A stretch of DNA of 64,000 nucleotides from Guadua angustifolia (GCA_036346375.1 CM070511.1:2170001-2234000), one strand, 5' to 3'. Positions 21,490 through 33,836 are shown, counted from the first letter of the stretch. A program made the numbers and translations. The notes: generated by a model not told the origin, from the letters alone.

Positions 21490-23479
21490 CTTGTTCGTCA
21501 GGACTCTAAATAGCTAAAGCTGCTAATAGTTTTTGCACTTTAGAATCAGTCACATATTAGTTTAGCACTTCTTGAAGCCACAGAGGTTGCGCTCCTGACA
21601 CTGCCTAAAGTGCCATCAAATGCCCTACTCAAGACAATGCATCAGTAGCACAATTCATTGAGCCTTTTTTATACTGACTGCGAAATTGAAGACCCATTAA
21701 TTTTGTCATTGCTTTACGCTGTAAATCAGAAACCAATTGCTACTCTCCCAAATAGCAAAGGCTACGATGATTAGTATAAATAAGAAATTCCCCCCTCTAC
21801 AGATATGTGCGCCACCATTCAATAGCCATAATGACTGCAAGAAACTCCTTTTCATAGATAGATAGCTTCTGATGTTGTGGGCTTAAAACTTTACTCAGAA
21901 AAGCAATAGGGTGATTATTTTGCATAAGAACTGCACCTATTCCGACATCACAAGCATCTGTCTCCACAACAAAAGTTTGTTGGAAGTCTGGCATTGCCAA
22001 TACAGGTGTTCGAGTCATAGCTTGTTTCAGTTGCGCAAAAGCTTTTGCTGCTGCCTTATCCCAAATAAACGCCTTCTTGAGCAAGTTAGTGAGTGGCCGA
22101 GAAATAATCCCGTAGTTCTGCACAAATTTTCTATAATACCCGGTGAGTCCCAAAAATCCTCGCAATTCAGTGACATTGGTAGGCTGAGGCCAATTCACCA
22201 TTGCTTGTGTTTTTGCAGGATCAGTAGTTACTCCTTTGTCAGAAATAATGTGACCCAAATAAGCAATACTCTTTTGTGCAAACTCACATTTGGATTTCTT
22301 CACAAATAGTCTATGTTGTTGCAATAATGACAACACCACAGCCAAATGCCGCCCATGATATTCCAAATTTGGACTGTAAACTAATATATCATCCATAAAA
22401 ACTAACACAAATTTGCGCAGACCCAGGGCAAGAATAGAATTCATGAGACATTGAAAGGTCGCCGGTGCATTTGCTAACCCAAATGGCATTACCCTAAATT
22501 GAAAATGTCCATAATGTGTTTTAAAAGCCGTTTTCTCCATGTTTGCCTCCACCATGCAGATTTGATGATATCCCGATTTCAAATCCAATTTAGAAAAATA
22601 CTGTGTTCCTACTAACTCATTAAGAAGTTCGTCTACCACCGGCATTGGAAATTTATTCTTTATTGTGATACTGTTCAGCTTGCGATAATCAACGCAAAAT
22701 CTCTAACTACCATCTTTCTTTTGAACTAGTAACATTGGAGATGCAAATGGACTTACACTTGGTTGTATTAATCCTTTTTTGAGCATCTCTGAAACCTGTT
22801 TCTCAATTTCATCCTTTTGCATCGGTGAGTACCAATAAGGCTTGCTATTCACCGGCATTGCCCTAGGAATAAGAGGAATATCATGATCATATAAACGAGA
22901 TGGTGGCAGCGAAGATGGTTTAGCAAACACTTCCTCATACTGATCAAGAATAAGTTGTATTGTTTCTCCTGCCGATTCCGCCACGCACGCACCTACCATA
23001 GCCATAGACCATATTTCATTAGCACTACGCCATTTATACAACTGCTTTCCCGATATATTACCTTGTGTTGGATAGATTCCCTGCAATTTGACAGTGCATC
23101 CTTTGTCACAAAATTCTAGTGTCTTGTGCTTCCAATGACAAATCATTGGACTGTGAAGTTGAAGCCAGTCCATCCCTAATACTGCATCGTGTGATTCCAA
23201 CTCAAGAACTCTCATATCCGTCCAGAATGTGTGACCTTGAGTCCACCATTCTAATTGCGGCACATATTTGTCGCATTTGAGTGCTTCACCATTTGCCACA
23301 TAGACTTGCACTAGAGGAATACTTTTAGGGTTGTATTTGGTACGTTCCAAAAAAGTCGAGATGATGAAACTATGAGAGCTTCCTGAATCAATCAACACCA
23401 ACATGATTTGATTACCCACCATTGCTTGTATGCGTATTGTTGCAAAATCTTTAGTGCCAGCCATCGCATGCAAAGACAA
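21490..23479 (-). pseudogene. Chromovirus A protease, reverse transcriptase and RNase H
   Basis: Frame 23479-22703 contains the aspartic protease motif LIDSGSSHSF and then the RT entry segment with PYWYSPMQKDEIEKQV. After a stop, frame 22645-21797 gives the RT palm: YFSKLDLKSGYHQI, the FGLANAPATFQ block and the catalytic FMDDILVYS, followed by the RNase H opening with FVVETDACDVGIGAVLMQ. Further stops occur at about 22702, 21796 and 21748. Active-site residues are still visible, but the polyprotein cannot be made. Confidence 0.85.
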
Positions 23480-23809
23480 TTTGTATTGCTCCTATTCAAA
23501 CTCCTTGTCTGCTTCTTCCAACGCTTGCAGCACTTCCTCGCTAATATGCTCTAGGCTACTTTCCATCTCCATCGCATGAACCTGGGCGATATGCAATGGT
23601 CTGCACTGATGATCTTTTGCATGCTTTTCCCCACACTTGAAGCAAAGCCCTCAAGCTCACCGATATTCTCTGAGCTGTCTCGCTCGCCCGAGATCCTCCA
23701 GTGGTAATTTAGTTTGTCCTACCACAGCCTCATTGCGATAGACCCCTCCTGGTTTGTGAGCCACCACTGTCTTCTGTGGTCTTGCTCTGAATTTCTCCCA
23801 TTTTTCCTC

Positions 23810-24469
23810 CTAAATTTGAGCCAGAAGAAAAGCTTTTCTAATTGATTCAGGTAATTGAACTTCCACATCATACCTCAATTCATCTTTCAACCCCATGATA
23901 AATTGATTCACAAAAAATTCTTCGGTGCACAATTTGTTATATGCACGAACCTTATACATTGGTGCCTCGAATTGATTCTTACATTCCACTACACCTCCCG
24001 ATTGCTTCAACTGAATTAACTCTCGTATATATCGTCGAGAATCATACGCTCCAAACTCGGAATCTACTGCCAACATGAAATGCTCCCAATTTCCCAAAGG
24101 ATGCTCTTCCTGGTAAACCTGCAACCACATGGCAACATTCCCTTTCATGTGCATAGTAGCAGCTGTAACCCACAAGGATTCATCAATATTATACATCCGA
24201 AAGTATTGCAAACAACGACTCTTCCAAATACGTGGTTCGTCTCCATCAAACTTAGGAAATGACAACTTAGGAATGGATGTTTTCTTCTCTCCATTCGCTA
24301 CTAGAGCTATCTGAGTTGATGCTGGTTTGCTCACTTTCTGATTGTTCGAACCAAATTTCCATGGTGGTAAAGGACATTTTCCCAACAAACCCGTTGTTAA
24401 CTTACCACCTTGAATTGTTGCTGACATTTGTGCGTGGCAGGGTGTAGATGTTCTTATTTCTTCCTCCAC
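23810..24469 (-). pseudogene. Chromovirus A gag
   Basis: An open stretch of 219 codons contains PKFDGDEPRIWKSRCLQYFRMY, WVTAATMHMKGNVAMWLQVY and FVNQFIMGLKDELR, the layout of a Retrotrans_gag (PF03732-type) capsid domain. A stop at 23809 separates it from a downstream frame that encodes the Cys-rich nucleocapsid knuckle region near 23620-23650. In life it would form the particle core. It is one piece of a gag-pol that is broken further on. Confidence 0.75.
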
Positions 24470-24869
24470 TCTTGATGTTGCTTATACTCCTTGATTACCC
24501 TTCACCGATTGCATCATTTTCTGAAATTGCTCCATTAAACTCGAGATTACCGCGTTATGTCCTTGACCTGAGCCTAGATTGCTGGGATCACTTCTACCAG
24601 TTTAATCTTCTCCACTATGAAATCGAGGTTTGCTTTCAAGGATTCCCATCTCTCATCCATTGGTTCCCATCTAGCCTCTGCTTGATTCACCGCTTCTTCC
24701 ATCGCCTCCAAAACAAATCTAGTCTGCACAGATGGTTTTGGTGGCACCGTGACTTCTTTCGAGTTGAACCAACCAAATTGGTTACAAACGTGCTCCGATT
24801 TTGACCACCAGCACGTTTCCCTCTTTGGGATTTTACGGTTCAATCGAAAAAAAATTCTTCCCTTTGAAT

Positions 24870-24890
24870 CACTTGGCTCTGATACTAGAA
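24870..24890 (-). other. Primer-binding site of chromovirus A
   Basis: The minus strand, just after the LTR end, contains GTATCAGAGCCAAGTG. This matches the initiator methionine tRNA complement (TGGTATCAGAGCC) apart from its first bases. Confidence 0.7.
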
Positions 24891-25281
24891 TGTAATGACC
24901 CCGGAACAAAGAACAATTTGCCGAGCGAAACAGGATAGAAAAGGGGGAAAAGTCAGAGGAGAGAAGAAGCTTGGGAAAGAAGAAAGAGTATGAGGAGGAA
25001 GAGGATTCAATCCATTTCTCTTTCTTACTCCTTCTGTTACGATTACAACCTCTTATACACTCGAGTTTCATCCCTTTTTACCACCCAGTAACAACCGCCA
25101 AAGACAGAATTCAAATCTACCGCTTATAGTAATTTATTTTCAAAAACACTATTCATCATCATCAAGCCTCGAGTGCCGTCAGATTCTTCCCGCTTCCATA
25201 TATACCCTCCATTCTGTCACTTGACTCAGAAAGACTCCTCGCTGCAATCACCTTCTCCCGCCTCTTGCTCACCAAACCGCC
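24891..25281 (-). repeat. 5' LTR of chromovirus A
   Basis: Starts TGTAATGACC on the plus strand next to the primer-binding site, and ends near accaaaccgcc. The terminal CA seen in the other copy is lost here, so the right edge is uncertain by a few bases. Confidence 0.8.
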
Positions 25282-25589
25282 TCTTCCAATGTATTTTATT
25301 GAACCTTACATATAACATACATTGGAAGCTTCATATCTCTCACTTTACTTTCTCCTAGCATATTCACATGTTCATATACGCTGAAATTATTTTCTGTTAA
25401 TTTGGTAATTCTAAAAATTGCTCCCGTAATTGCCAGAATACTATGAAAAATGCTAGAAATTTTGAAAATTTTAGATAATTATCTACTAAATAGATATATA
25501 CCAAACTTTAATGATTCAAGAAGTGAGCATACAATATATTTATTTTACTAACTGTAAAATTTAATTTTGCATGAATATAGTATATATTG

Positions 25590-26210
25590 GACATTGCAGA
25601 GAAGGAACTTGCTGAGCTCACCCTGAATGACAACAATCACCTGGCATAGGCAATGGATGCTACGAGCCAAAGATCAACTTGATACCATGATACCTTGAAG
25701 CTTCTTTTACCCAGCCTAAAGCTGGCGCCCCTGTACTTCCTGAAGTCGCCAAATGTGATACTCTGCACTTCCTAAGGCACCATCTCTACAAGGACTTGAA
25801 GGCTGAGTATTTGATAGAGGATGAACGCTGACACTATGGAACTCCCTGAAGGGACGCTACAACCAGCAAAGATCCATTCTGCTGCTAGAAGCATAGTTCG
25901 AATAGACCCTCATACACTATGCACAAGCTTCTCTAAACTGCGTTTTTGCAACCAGAAAGTTACAGATGCTAAAATGGTAGGCAAGATATTGTGCACCTTC
26001 CAACCCAACATAAGAATACTACAGCAAAAGTACAATTATGCCAAGTACTAGAAATACTCTAAGTTTATATACATTTTGCTAGAGGTAGAGAAATATGATG
26101 AGTACTAATAAAGAATCATCACATTCTTCCTAGGGGAGTGCAAAAAGGCAGAGGCAAGCCCTAAGGAAGAGGTAAAGGTAAAGGACTAGGAAGGTTTCAG
26201 AAGCAAGATT
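25590..26210 (+). pseudogene. Copia E gag remnant
   Basis: Pieces in shifting frames read as a Copia UBN2-type gag: a KELAELTLND opening, a DLKAEYLIED segment followed by LWNSLKGRYNQQ-like residues (about 25797-25870), and a basic stretch near 26150-26190. Several stops and frameshifts make it non-coding now. In an intact element this would be the capsid protein. Identification is by remembered family pattern. Confidence 0.6.
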
Positions 26211-26295
26211 CAGCTAATAAGACATTGGACTGGTGTCAAGACTCTACTTGGATACCTGCAAGATACATAAGATCTTGAATTATTTTACCCGAAAG

Positions 26296-26800
26296 ACTAA
26301 GGCTCAACCATGATGGGATATATGAATATTGGCTATCTGTCTAATCCTCATATGGCCAAATCTCAAACTATGTTTTTATTTTTCTGTGGTGGTACAACCA
26401 TGTCTTAGCGGTCCTTTAAGCATACCTTGGTTGATAACTCTATCAACCACTCAGATATTATAGCACTATATGAAGTCTCACGTGAATGTGTTTGGCTAAA
26501 ACGTCTGACTAGTCATATCTAGAAGTTATGTGGCATTAACACCATCAATACCCCTACAATTATTTATGAAGATAATGTTACTTGTGTTGCACAAATATAA
26601 ATAGGTTATACTAAGAGCAATATCACGAACCATATCCCGCCAAACTTTTCTATCCTCATGAACTCCAAAAGAATGATAAGGTAATGATCCTACAAACTAA
26701 GTCACATGAAAATCTAGCTAATTTATTCACATCTTTGCTGACATCCAGTTTCGAAAGATACGTTCATGGCCTGGAATGAGATGACTTAGAGAAATATAGA
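26296..26800 (+). pseudogene. Copia E RNase H remnant
   Basis: Degenerate translation gives a GYLSNPHMAKSQT-like segment, a shifted SWRS.KHTL segment, a SRECVWLKRL segment and a TIIYEDN.TCVAQI segment, the order found in the RNase H end of Copia polyproteins (acidic residues D and E in the expected places). The element's gag lies only about 100 bp upstream, so the intervening pol was deleted before or after insertion. Confidence 0.65.
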
Positions 26801-27058
26801 GTTCAGTAGGAGTAAATCCCTAAATTATAAACCTTAGTAAGATCTAGAAGATGCTATCCTGATCTAGAAGATTGCAAATTGCACTCTTTTTTCCTTAGTG
26901 AGTTTTTCTGAAGTTTTCTCACAGGAAAGTTTTTAATGAGGTAACAAGTGTGACACAATATGCACATACATTGTACTATTTTCTCCATCTCTTTTTTTCC
27001 ATTAGGTTTTTGAGAGGATTTTTTGATAAGGCATATTCATTACATGGTTTTCATAGTG

Positions 27059-27274
27059 TGTTAAGAATATCTATTCTAGGGTTTTGTGGGCGAATCTCGA
27101 AACTGCTCTTGAGGGGCTTAGACTATAAATATAACATTCCATTGCACAAGAGATCAATCAATAATAAGAAAAGAGTTCAAACTCTCTATATCTCGTGTTC
27201 ATATACAGTGATTATTCTTTGGGTATTTTTGATCAGTATAAGGATTGATCTGCGATAATCATCTATATTATTCA
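27059..27274 (+). repeat. 3' LTR of Copia E
   Basis: Starts TGTTAAGAATATC and ends tattattca. It matches 3507-3727 throughout, including the TATA box, the gagatcaatcaataataag block and the atcatctatattattca end, with many substitutions. It lies about 550 bp from the stop codon of the CEPR1 gene. Confidence 0.78.
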
Positions 27275-27824
27275 ATAAAGATAACTAATTTTTCTAAAAA
27301 AACACCTAGGCGAATGAACAAAAAAGAAGATGGAAGGAATTACTCTTTATCATCTAGCTTCCCTGTTCCTTCGTACCGTCACTCTCACCAAAAACAAAAG
27401 CACAACAAAAGGTCTCCATGGATCCAAAGAGAAAGGAACATTTCAAAGTCGAATGCACAAATAATATATATGCATGATATATATATATTTATATCGTTCC
27501 ATCCATTCAGAGCATCAGATTCTGCTTAAACACCAAGCAGACTCGTATATGAATGATCGATGACGCACTTCAGGAAAACGACCCAATTAACAAAGCTGGC
27601 TCTGGCTAACTAGTTACTCGATCGATCTATACATCTCGTAGTGCAAGGGCGAACAATCTTTGCAATCTGCATCGATCCTTTGTATGATTCTACCTTCTTA
27701 ATTGGTATAATAATAATGATATTTTCCTTAATTAATATTGGACCTCATGATCACTTGATTCTCTCTTCCTTAGTCAATTAATTACTTGCACAAGTGATAC
27801 GCTCCTACGTTGATTATAATATTA
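27275..27824. other. Spacer between Copia E and CEPR1
   Basis: AT-rich sequence without a credible ORF. On the minus strand it is the 3' flank of CEPR1 and should contain its 3' UTR and poly(A) site. A short (AT) tract lies near 27473-27492. Confidence 0.5.
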
Positions 27825-30787
27825 TTACAGCTTGGGCTGGCCGGAGTCTTTGTTGTTGTCCTTGGGTGTCCGGCCGGCTGTGGGGCTGGCCACGGTGAGC
27901 ATCTGGACGACGTCGGCCATGGTGGGGCGGAGGCTCGGGATGCTGCAGGTGCAGCGCACGGCGACGCGGAGCGCCTGCACCATCTCCTCCTTGAAGGGGC
28001 TCCACGTGAGTCGCTTGTCCAGCGCGTCCGCCTCTGAGGCGGTGGCCACCTTGCCGGACACCCACTGCACGATGTCCTGCGTGTCGCCGAACTCCGGCTC
28101 GATGGGCTTCTTCCCCGTGGCCAGCTCCATCAGCACCACCCCGAAGCTGTACACATCGCACTTGGTCGTCGCCTTGGACAAGTAGGCGTACTCTACATGT
28201 ATGATCATGCATGTCATGATTAAGCGATCGATCCATGCATGCATGCATGATACTATTCAATTCGTAAGGCGGGGTTACCTGGCGCGAGGTAGCCGTAGGT
28301 GCCCGCGATGATGGTGGTGGACGCGTCGCGGTCGCCGCGGGCCTGGAGGACCTTGGCGATGCCGAAGTCGGCGACCTTGGGCTCGAAGTTGGCGTCGAGG
28401 AGGATGTTGGGTGACTTGATGTCACGGTGGACGATGGGGAACATGAGGTCGTGGTGGAGGTAGGCGAGGCCCTGCGCGACGCCGAGCGCGACACGGTGGC
28501 GCGTCGGCCAGTTCAGGAACCCCCAGCCACCGTGCAGCGCGTCCCACAGGTTGCCGTTGGGCATGTACTCGTATACCAGCAGGTTGCTGTCGGCACCGGA
28601 GTAGCAGCAGTAGAGCTTCACGATGTTCTTGTGCCGGATGCTGCCCAGCGTCTCCACCTCCGTGCGAAGCTCGCGGTCCAGGCACCCTCCGCCGCCGCCT
28701 CCGTTCTGGTACTGCTGCTCCTTGGACTGTCGCAACACCCACAGCTTCTTGACCGCCACCAGCTCGCCGCTGCTCAGCTCGACCTTGTACACCGTCCCAG
28801 AGCCCCCGTGGCCGACGATGTTTTTGTCAATGAGCGCCTCCACGATCTCGTGCTGGTTGAAGCTCAGCTTGTGGAAGCTTGTCACGTCGTAGGACGAGCT
28901 TGATGTCGGCAGCCCGTCGTGCTCCATGTCCTGCCGCGCCCGCAGCAACCACCGCCTCACCAGGAACAGCATCGCCACCACGCACGCCAGCGCGAACACC
29001 CCCACGGTCCACACGTTGCCCAGCCCCCTCTGCAGGTTCGGCTTCGGGCACAGCGGCAGCGCCGCGTCCGTGAGGTTCAGCCGGAACGCGACGCAGAGCC
29101 CGGGGTTGCCGGCCACGCTCTTGAGCAGGCCCTCCTTGATCAGGGGCAGCGGCACGGCACCCGACAGGTTGTTGTTGGAGAAGTCGAGCGAGTTTGGCAG
29201 CAACGTGCACAGCGACTCTGGGATTGCCCCGGACAGCGCGTTGCCGGACAGGTTCAGCACGTTCAGGCTCCTCAACTCGGCCAGCGACTCGGGGATCGAA
29301 TCGTTGAGCCGGTTGCCCTGCAGGGACAGCTGGTTCAGGCTAGTCAGCCGCCCCACCGCCGCCGGGATCGGCCCCGTGATGAAGTTGTTGCTCAGGTCGA
29401 TCTTCACGAGGCCCCAGGCGTCGGCCATCTCCGGCGGGAGCACTCCGGACATCCGGTTGTTCGACGCGAACAGTGAGGTGAGGTTCCTGGCGCTCGCGAC
29501 GGCCGGGGACACCGGGCCGGTGAAGTGGTTGTAGGAGAGGTCGATGATAGAGGCGTGCGGGAGCCCGAAGATGCCCGCCGGGACTTCGCCCTCGAGGTGG
29601 TTGTTGCTGACGCGGAACCGGAGGAGCGGCTTGCACTTAGCGTAGGAGGCCGGGATGGCGCCGGTGAAGAGGTTGCTGAGGGCGAGGATGTACTGGAGCT
29701 TGCCGTTGGCGCAAGCGTACGGCGGGAGCGGCCCCGTGAGCTGATTCTCGGACACGTCCAGCACGTTGAAGTCCGAGTACCGGCCGAGGTCGGCGGAGAG
29801 CTCACCGGTGAGCTGGTTCTTGTACACTGACAGGATGCGGAGCTGCGTCGAGTTGCCGAGCACGGCCGGGATGCCACCGGTGATCCGGTTGGTGTATATC
29901 TGGAGCACGCGGAGGCGCGGCAGCGCGCAGAGCGCCTCCGGGATGATCCCCGTGAGGTTGTTCTCCGACAGGTCGATGTCGCGGAGGTGCGTGAGGTTGC
30001 CGAGCTCCGCGGGGACGCCGCCCTCTAGCTTGTTGTAGTAGAGCTCCAGGAGCCGGAGGTTGGGGATGCGCGCGAGGGACAACGGTATGCGGCCGGTGAG
30101 GAAGTTGCCGCTGAGCTCAAGGTCCGTGAGCGTCGTCATGTTGCCGAGCCACGCAGGGATGCCGCCGCGCATCGACGTCGTGGACAGGATGAGCACGCGA
30201 AGGCTCCGCAGCGCCATCAGCGACTCTGGCGGCCGCCAGATGTCGAAGCCGGGGTTCTCGTTGATGTTGACCACCTCGAGCGTGGTGATGTTGGCGATGG
30301 ACGTCGGGAAGGCGCCAGAAAAGAAGTTGTTGGCCATGTCGAGCACCCGCAGCTCCCGCATCGGGGACAGGTCCGGCACGGCGCCCGACACGCCGGCGTA
30401 GCTCAGGTTGAGCACCTTGAGGGACGTGCAGTTGAGGAGGCCGGCGGGGAAACCGCCGCGGATGTCATTGTACGCCAGCCGGACGTCCCGGAGAGCCGGC
30501 AGCGCCGCGCATAGACCTGGCGGGAGCCTGCCGCTCAGCCTCCAGGACGTGACGTCGATGCCCGTGACGTTGCCGCCGCCGTCGCAGGCAATACCTCGGA
30601 ACTTGCAGTAGTCCGGCGCCGGCGATGAGAAGTCCCACCTCGCCATGGCCGGGCCGGCGAATTCTTCCTTCACCTGGGAAAGGTAAGCGGCCTGAGTGTC
30701 CAATGCCGCCGCGTCACCATCGCCGGGCACAGATAGCAGGACAAGACACCACAGCAAGGCTGGAACCAAACAAAGAGCGGTGACCAT
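27825..30787 (-). CDS. CEPR1: LRR receptor-like kinase, CEPR1/XIP1 orthologue
   Basis: Two exons (30787-28279 and 28192-27825, 86-bp GT/AG intron in phase 1) encode 958 aa; Arabidopsis CEPR1 is about 966 aa. Order: signal peptide (1-28), LRR N-cap with paired Cys (61, 68), about 20 LRRs (75-545), juxtamembrane Cys pair (565, 580), one membrane span (592-610), Ser/Thr kinase (about 654-940). The kinase has GHGGSGTVYKV (659-669), Lys680, HRDIKSPN (787-794, RD type), DFG (807-809) and GTYGYLAPE; the intron cuts the codon of the APE Glu (837). CEPR1 perceives C-terminally encoded peptides (CEP) in systemic nitrogen-demand signalling and shapes vascular tissue, acting at the plasma membrane. The gene is intact, with high GC at third positions typical of grasses. 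Orthology is inferred from remembered sequence. Confidence 0.93.
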
Positions 30788-30869
30788 AGCACAGGATTTA
30801 TTTAGTACCTGTGTTTCTTCTTGAAATGTTCTTGTGCTTCTTCTTCTTCTTCTTGAAATGTTGTGTTAG

Positions 30870-30900
30870 CTTATGAGGGAGTAGTATATAAGTGGAGGGA
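30870..30900 (-). promoter_or_regulatory. Probable core promoter of CEPR1
   Basis: On the minus strand a TATA box (cttatatac, about 30886-30894) lies roughly 100 bp upstream of the ATG, with a likely start site near 30855. The 5' UTR contains a CT/AAG-rich repeat (two gaaatgtt/ttcttctt units at 30810-30860). It is predicted from position and motif only. Confidence 0.5.
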
Positions 30901-33833
30901 GAATCTGTGTCTGTTGTGACGTATAAAGGGAAAGAGAAGAGAGGGAGGAATGTGGGGCCCGCAGCAGAGAAGAGATACATCATGCATGGCTTTAGCTTAG
31001 AGAGACTTTCTTCGGCTTTGTATTTCATGCCTAGGGGATACTAGACATGTGTCCGTGCTATGCAATGAAAATTCAATTTATGATAAAAAAGTTTATTTAC
31101 AAAGAGTACTAATCTTATCCAAATAATAATGTTCATTCTGAATGTGCAATGGTTAAATGTTTAAATCAATTTATCGAAGCATATAAATTCCAAGCACCTG
31201 TTTAAAAACTCGAGTTTCAAATTATCTTTAATTTCACAAACTTAAATAATAACATCATAATACTTGGGATTATAAATTTGTAACGCCATAATTCGAGATC
31301 GATTGATCGACTGAAAAAGGCATCACCTGCTGCCCCATGGGCGCAAAGGCATAAAGAGGTAGGCGTCATCCGTATGTAGTTGCCACCATCAGCGGTGTGC
31401 GTGACTCGTATGTTTTGTTCCGGCCATACCATATCCCCTCACCATCAATCAGCTCCATCGTCTCCCCTTGCGAGTGCCTCCCTCAATCTATTGACATCAT
31501 TCATCGCGGCGAGCTCTAGCAGCGCCGCTAGCCTATCTCGTCGCCCACCAGCGGTGATCTGCCCTGCGCTGCATCGACGAGATCAGGAAAGTCGCACATT
31601 ATCTCTGCTCAACGGATAAGTTCAACACATCCGCAGGAGAGGTAATAAGCGGTGGGGTTATATAGATTCAGTAATTGAGGAAATATCTATGAAATCTATA
31701 TTAAGAAATTGTCGAATAAGGAAGACAACAAAAAGAAAAGAGGCCAAAAGAGATCCAACTCTATAAATTGAAGCTCTACTTCTTTCGGAAGGGAATTAAT
31801 CAATCCAATCTGAAAAACACTGGGAGCAATCGCCGCCGATTCGAATGCTAGATCAATAGGAGAAAGAAAAGCAATAATGAGTCATGCATGTTCATTTATC
31901 TCCTGCGATAGGATGATTAAATCCAATCTACCGGGATGGCCACTGCCTGCTTCCCACTCAGCCACGCGGGTGCGCACACGTGTCGGGGTGAGAGTGGAGA
32001 ACGGACGTACCACCACCAACTCCTAATTAGAATTAGTAGAGATAGAGATAACAAACTTATCTAGTTGCGTCATGCATAGCCATGCGCATGCTGCTAGCCG
32101 GTCGGAATCAAATTCATACATGATTAGATAAAAAGGAAAGATGATCTTATCTACACATTCAAGTAAATATTTAATGAAAAGGATGCATGTGGCAACTTAA
32201 AGGCACATGGTAACTCAGAAACTGTATGCGTGTAGAATATGGAAAAAGAATTGGCCGTGCAGTATTTGAAAATAAAATCGACTGATTGAGATAAGAGTTT
32301 GATACGCTACAGATCACACATGCATGCATATCTAACCGAATTAAAACTTTCTCCGTTCGTCAATGTATAGAAGATCGGGACAATGACGGTTTAGTGGGTA
32401 TATCCAGGAGGAGAGGGAGAACAGACCACTGTCACCAACTCGTAATTAGAAGTAGTACACATAAGCCAAAACACTTACCGATAGATCATGCCATTGCAAT
32501 GCAGTTCAACCTTCTGCAGCTTCCTCTTCTGCAGTGCAGTGCCAGCGCCGGTCAAACTACACTGACATGCTGGTCTGGCCCAGCCAAGCCCATTCTACTC
32601 TGCCTCTAAGCAGACTGGCCTCGTCTGTTTTTCTACCCTTCGGCCCGCATCTAATACGAGCCCAAGCCCAACCCAAACCAATCGTGTCTCGCACCTTGAT
32701 TTCTTGTGGAGCAAAGTCATAGATCAGAAAGCAAGCCATGTCAGTTCATCAGCAGGTTCACTTCAAACAAACAGAGTGGTTAGTGAAACCCAAAGAGTGA
32801 AGTCAACTGAGTGTATATCTGTCGATTAGGAACTGTTACTGCTAGGCTCGAGAGGCTTCACAAATCAACACTACTGCAATCGCTGCAAGAACATTGAGAT
32901 AGCTCTTGGCAATCCTGAAATCTGCATGGGAACTGTTAATTTATGATCTAAATTCAGAAGAGAAGGCTAACTTCTGTCGGAGCATAGTGGATGATCGTTA
33001 TGGATTGATTTTCGAGTTTGATCTAGGTCACCACCATCTATATATACCTTCTTATAAGTCGTACGGGACGATTTGTTCCCTGCATTTGTAACTCTCCAGA
33101 AAATAGTGAAGATTTACCGGCCGATGCCCGTAGTTTTTTCCCGCAAAGATTTTTCATGTTAAATCCGTGTCTCTTGTTCCTGTTGATTTGATTTTCTTCA
33201 TCTGTTTTGCACGTCGTTTGTCTAACAGGAACAAAACCTCAGGTGGTGCCCATCCCAATCATTGCTAACACTTCAGGAGGAGGAGGAGCAAGGAGGTGTT
33301 GTAAAGCCTTTTCTTTCTAAAAACAATTGAGCTCTCTCACACAAACAATGAGTGACACACACAACCTGCACCAGAAAGTAGTAGTAGAGCAGCAACTAGT
33401 GGCCTGAATGATGTTTGGTTCGTTTTAGTGTGTACTTGCTCATAAATTAATTGTGAACTTTAGTTTGCTGTATTATATTAACCGAATGGAGTAAAGCCTA
33501 AAAGCATGCATGCCGATATGCAAGCTTATTGGGAAATTTTACTGCTAAAAGATCTGGGAATTGCCTCAAGAGTCAACTTGTCAACATTCTCCAAAACCTG
33601 GAATCTATACAATGCAAGAATTTTATACTTCATTTAGGCACTCCATCATTAGTGCTAGAACAATTCTGGATGTTGGCACATATTCTGCACTGTTATTAAA
33701 ATGTCATTAGAACAACACAAACATTAACATTTACACGTGTGCTCCAACATGTTCCACTTTCTTCCTTTTTTTTCCTTAGTAGGAATATTTGCATTTGGAT
33801 AACACCGAATAAAATGACAATTATCATTATAAT

Positions 33834-33836
<3 letters not shown>
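30900..33836. other. Intergenic region upstream of CEPR1
   Basis: About 2.9 kb without a supported gene. It should hold the upstream regulatory region of CEPR1. A local duplication of about 45 bp (gagaacggac...aattagaattagtag near 32000 and a diverged copy near 32415) is visible. Open frames at 31380-31619, 32394-32609 and 32906-33091 are short and unrecognised. Confidence 0.45.

Larger units (their letters stand above)
4051..25281 (-). mobile_element. Element A: Ty3/Gypsy chromovirus (Reina-like), broken
   Basis: LTRs of about 390 bp lie at 4051-4442 and 24891-25281 and are roughly 93 percent identical by eye. Minus-strand order is 5' LTR, PBS, gag, protease, RT, RNase H, integrase, chromodomain, 3' LTR. 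Short LTRs, initiator-Met PBS and a C-terminal chromodomain suggest the Reina branch of chromoviruses; the lineage call is an inference. The integrase is split by solo LTR B (5195-20858) and reads on across the insertion. Numerous stops make it non-autonomous. The target duplication is not clear, so outer bounds are good to a few bases. Confidence 0.85.
3507..27274 (+). mobile_element. Element E: decayed Copia, host of the whole left nest
   Basis: Two copies of one LTR flank the nest in the same orientation: 3507-3727 with a leader to its right, and 27059-27274 with a degenerate Copia RNase H to its left. The interior is 3728-4050 (leader) and about 25282-27058 (leader, gag, then a jump to the end of pol). 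Protease, integrase and most of reverse transcriptase are missing, so it is an internally deleted, non-autonomous copy. The LTRs are only about four-fifths identical by eye, making it the oldest layer. No convincing target duplication was found (gaagg on the left, ataaa on the right). Confidence 0.78.

Noticed and set aside
28253..30611. Several plus-strand and alternate-frame ORFs across CEPR1
   Set aside because: They are shadows of a GC-rich LRR kinase exon; only the minus-strand frame carries motifs.
32394..33091. Short ORFs upstream of CEPR1
   Set aside because: 60-71 codons, no similarity recognised, no codon bias typical of grass genes.
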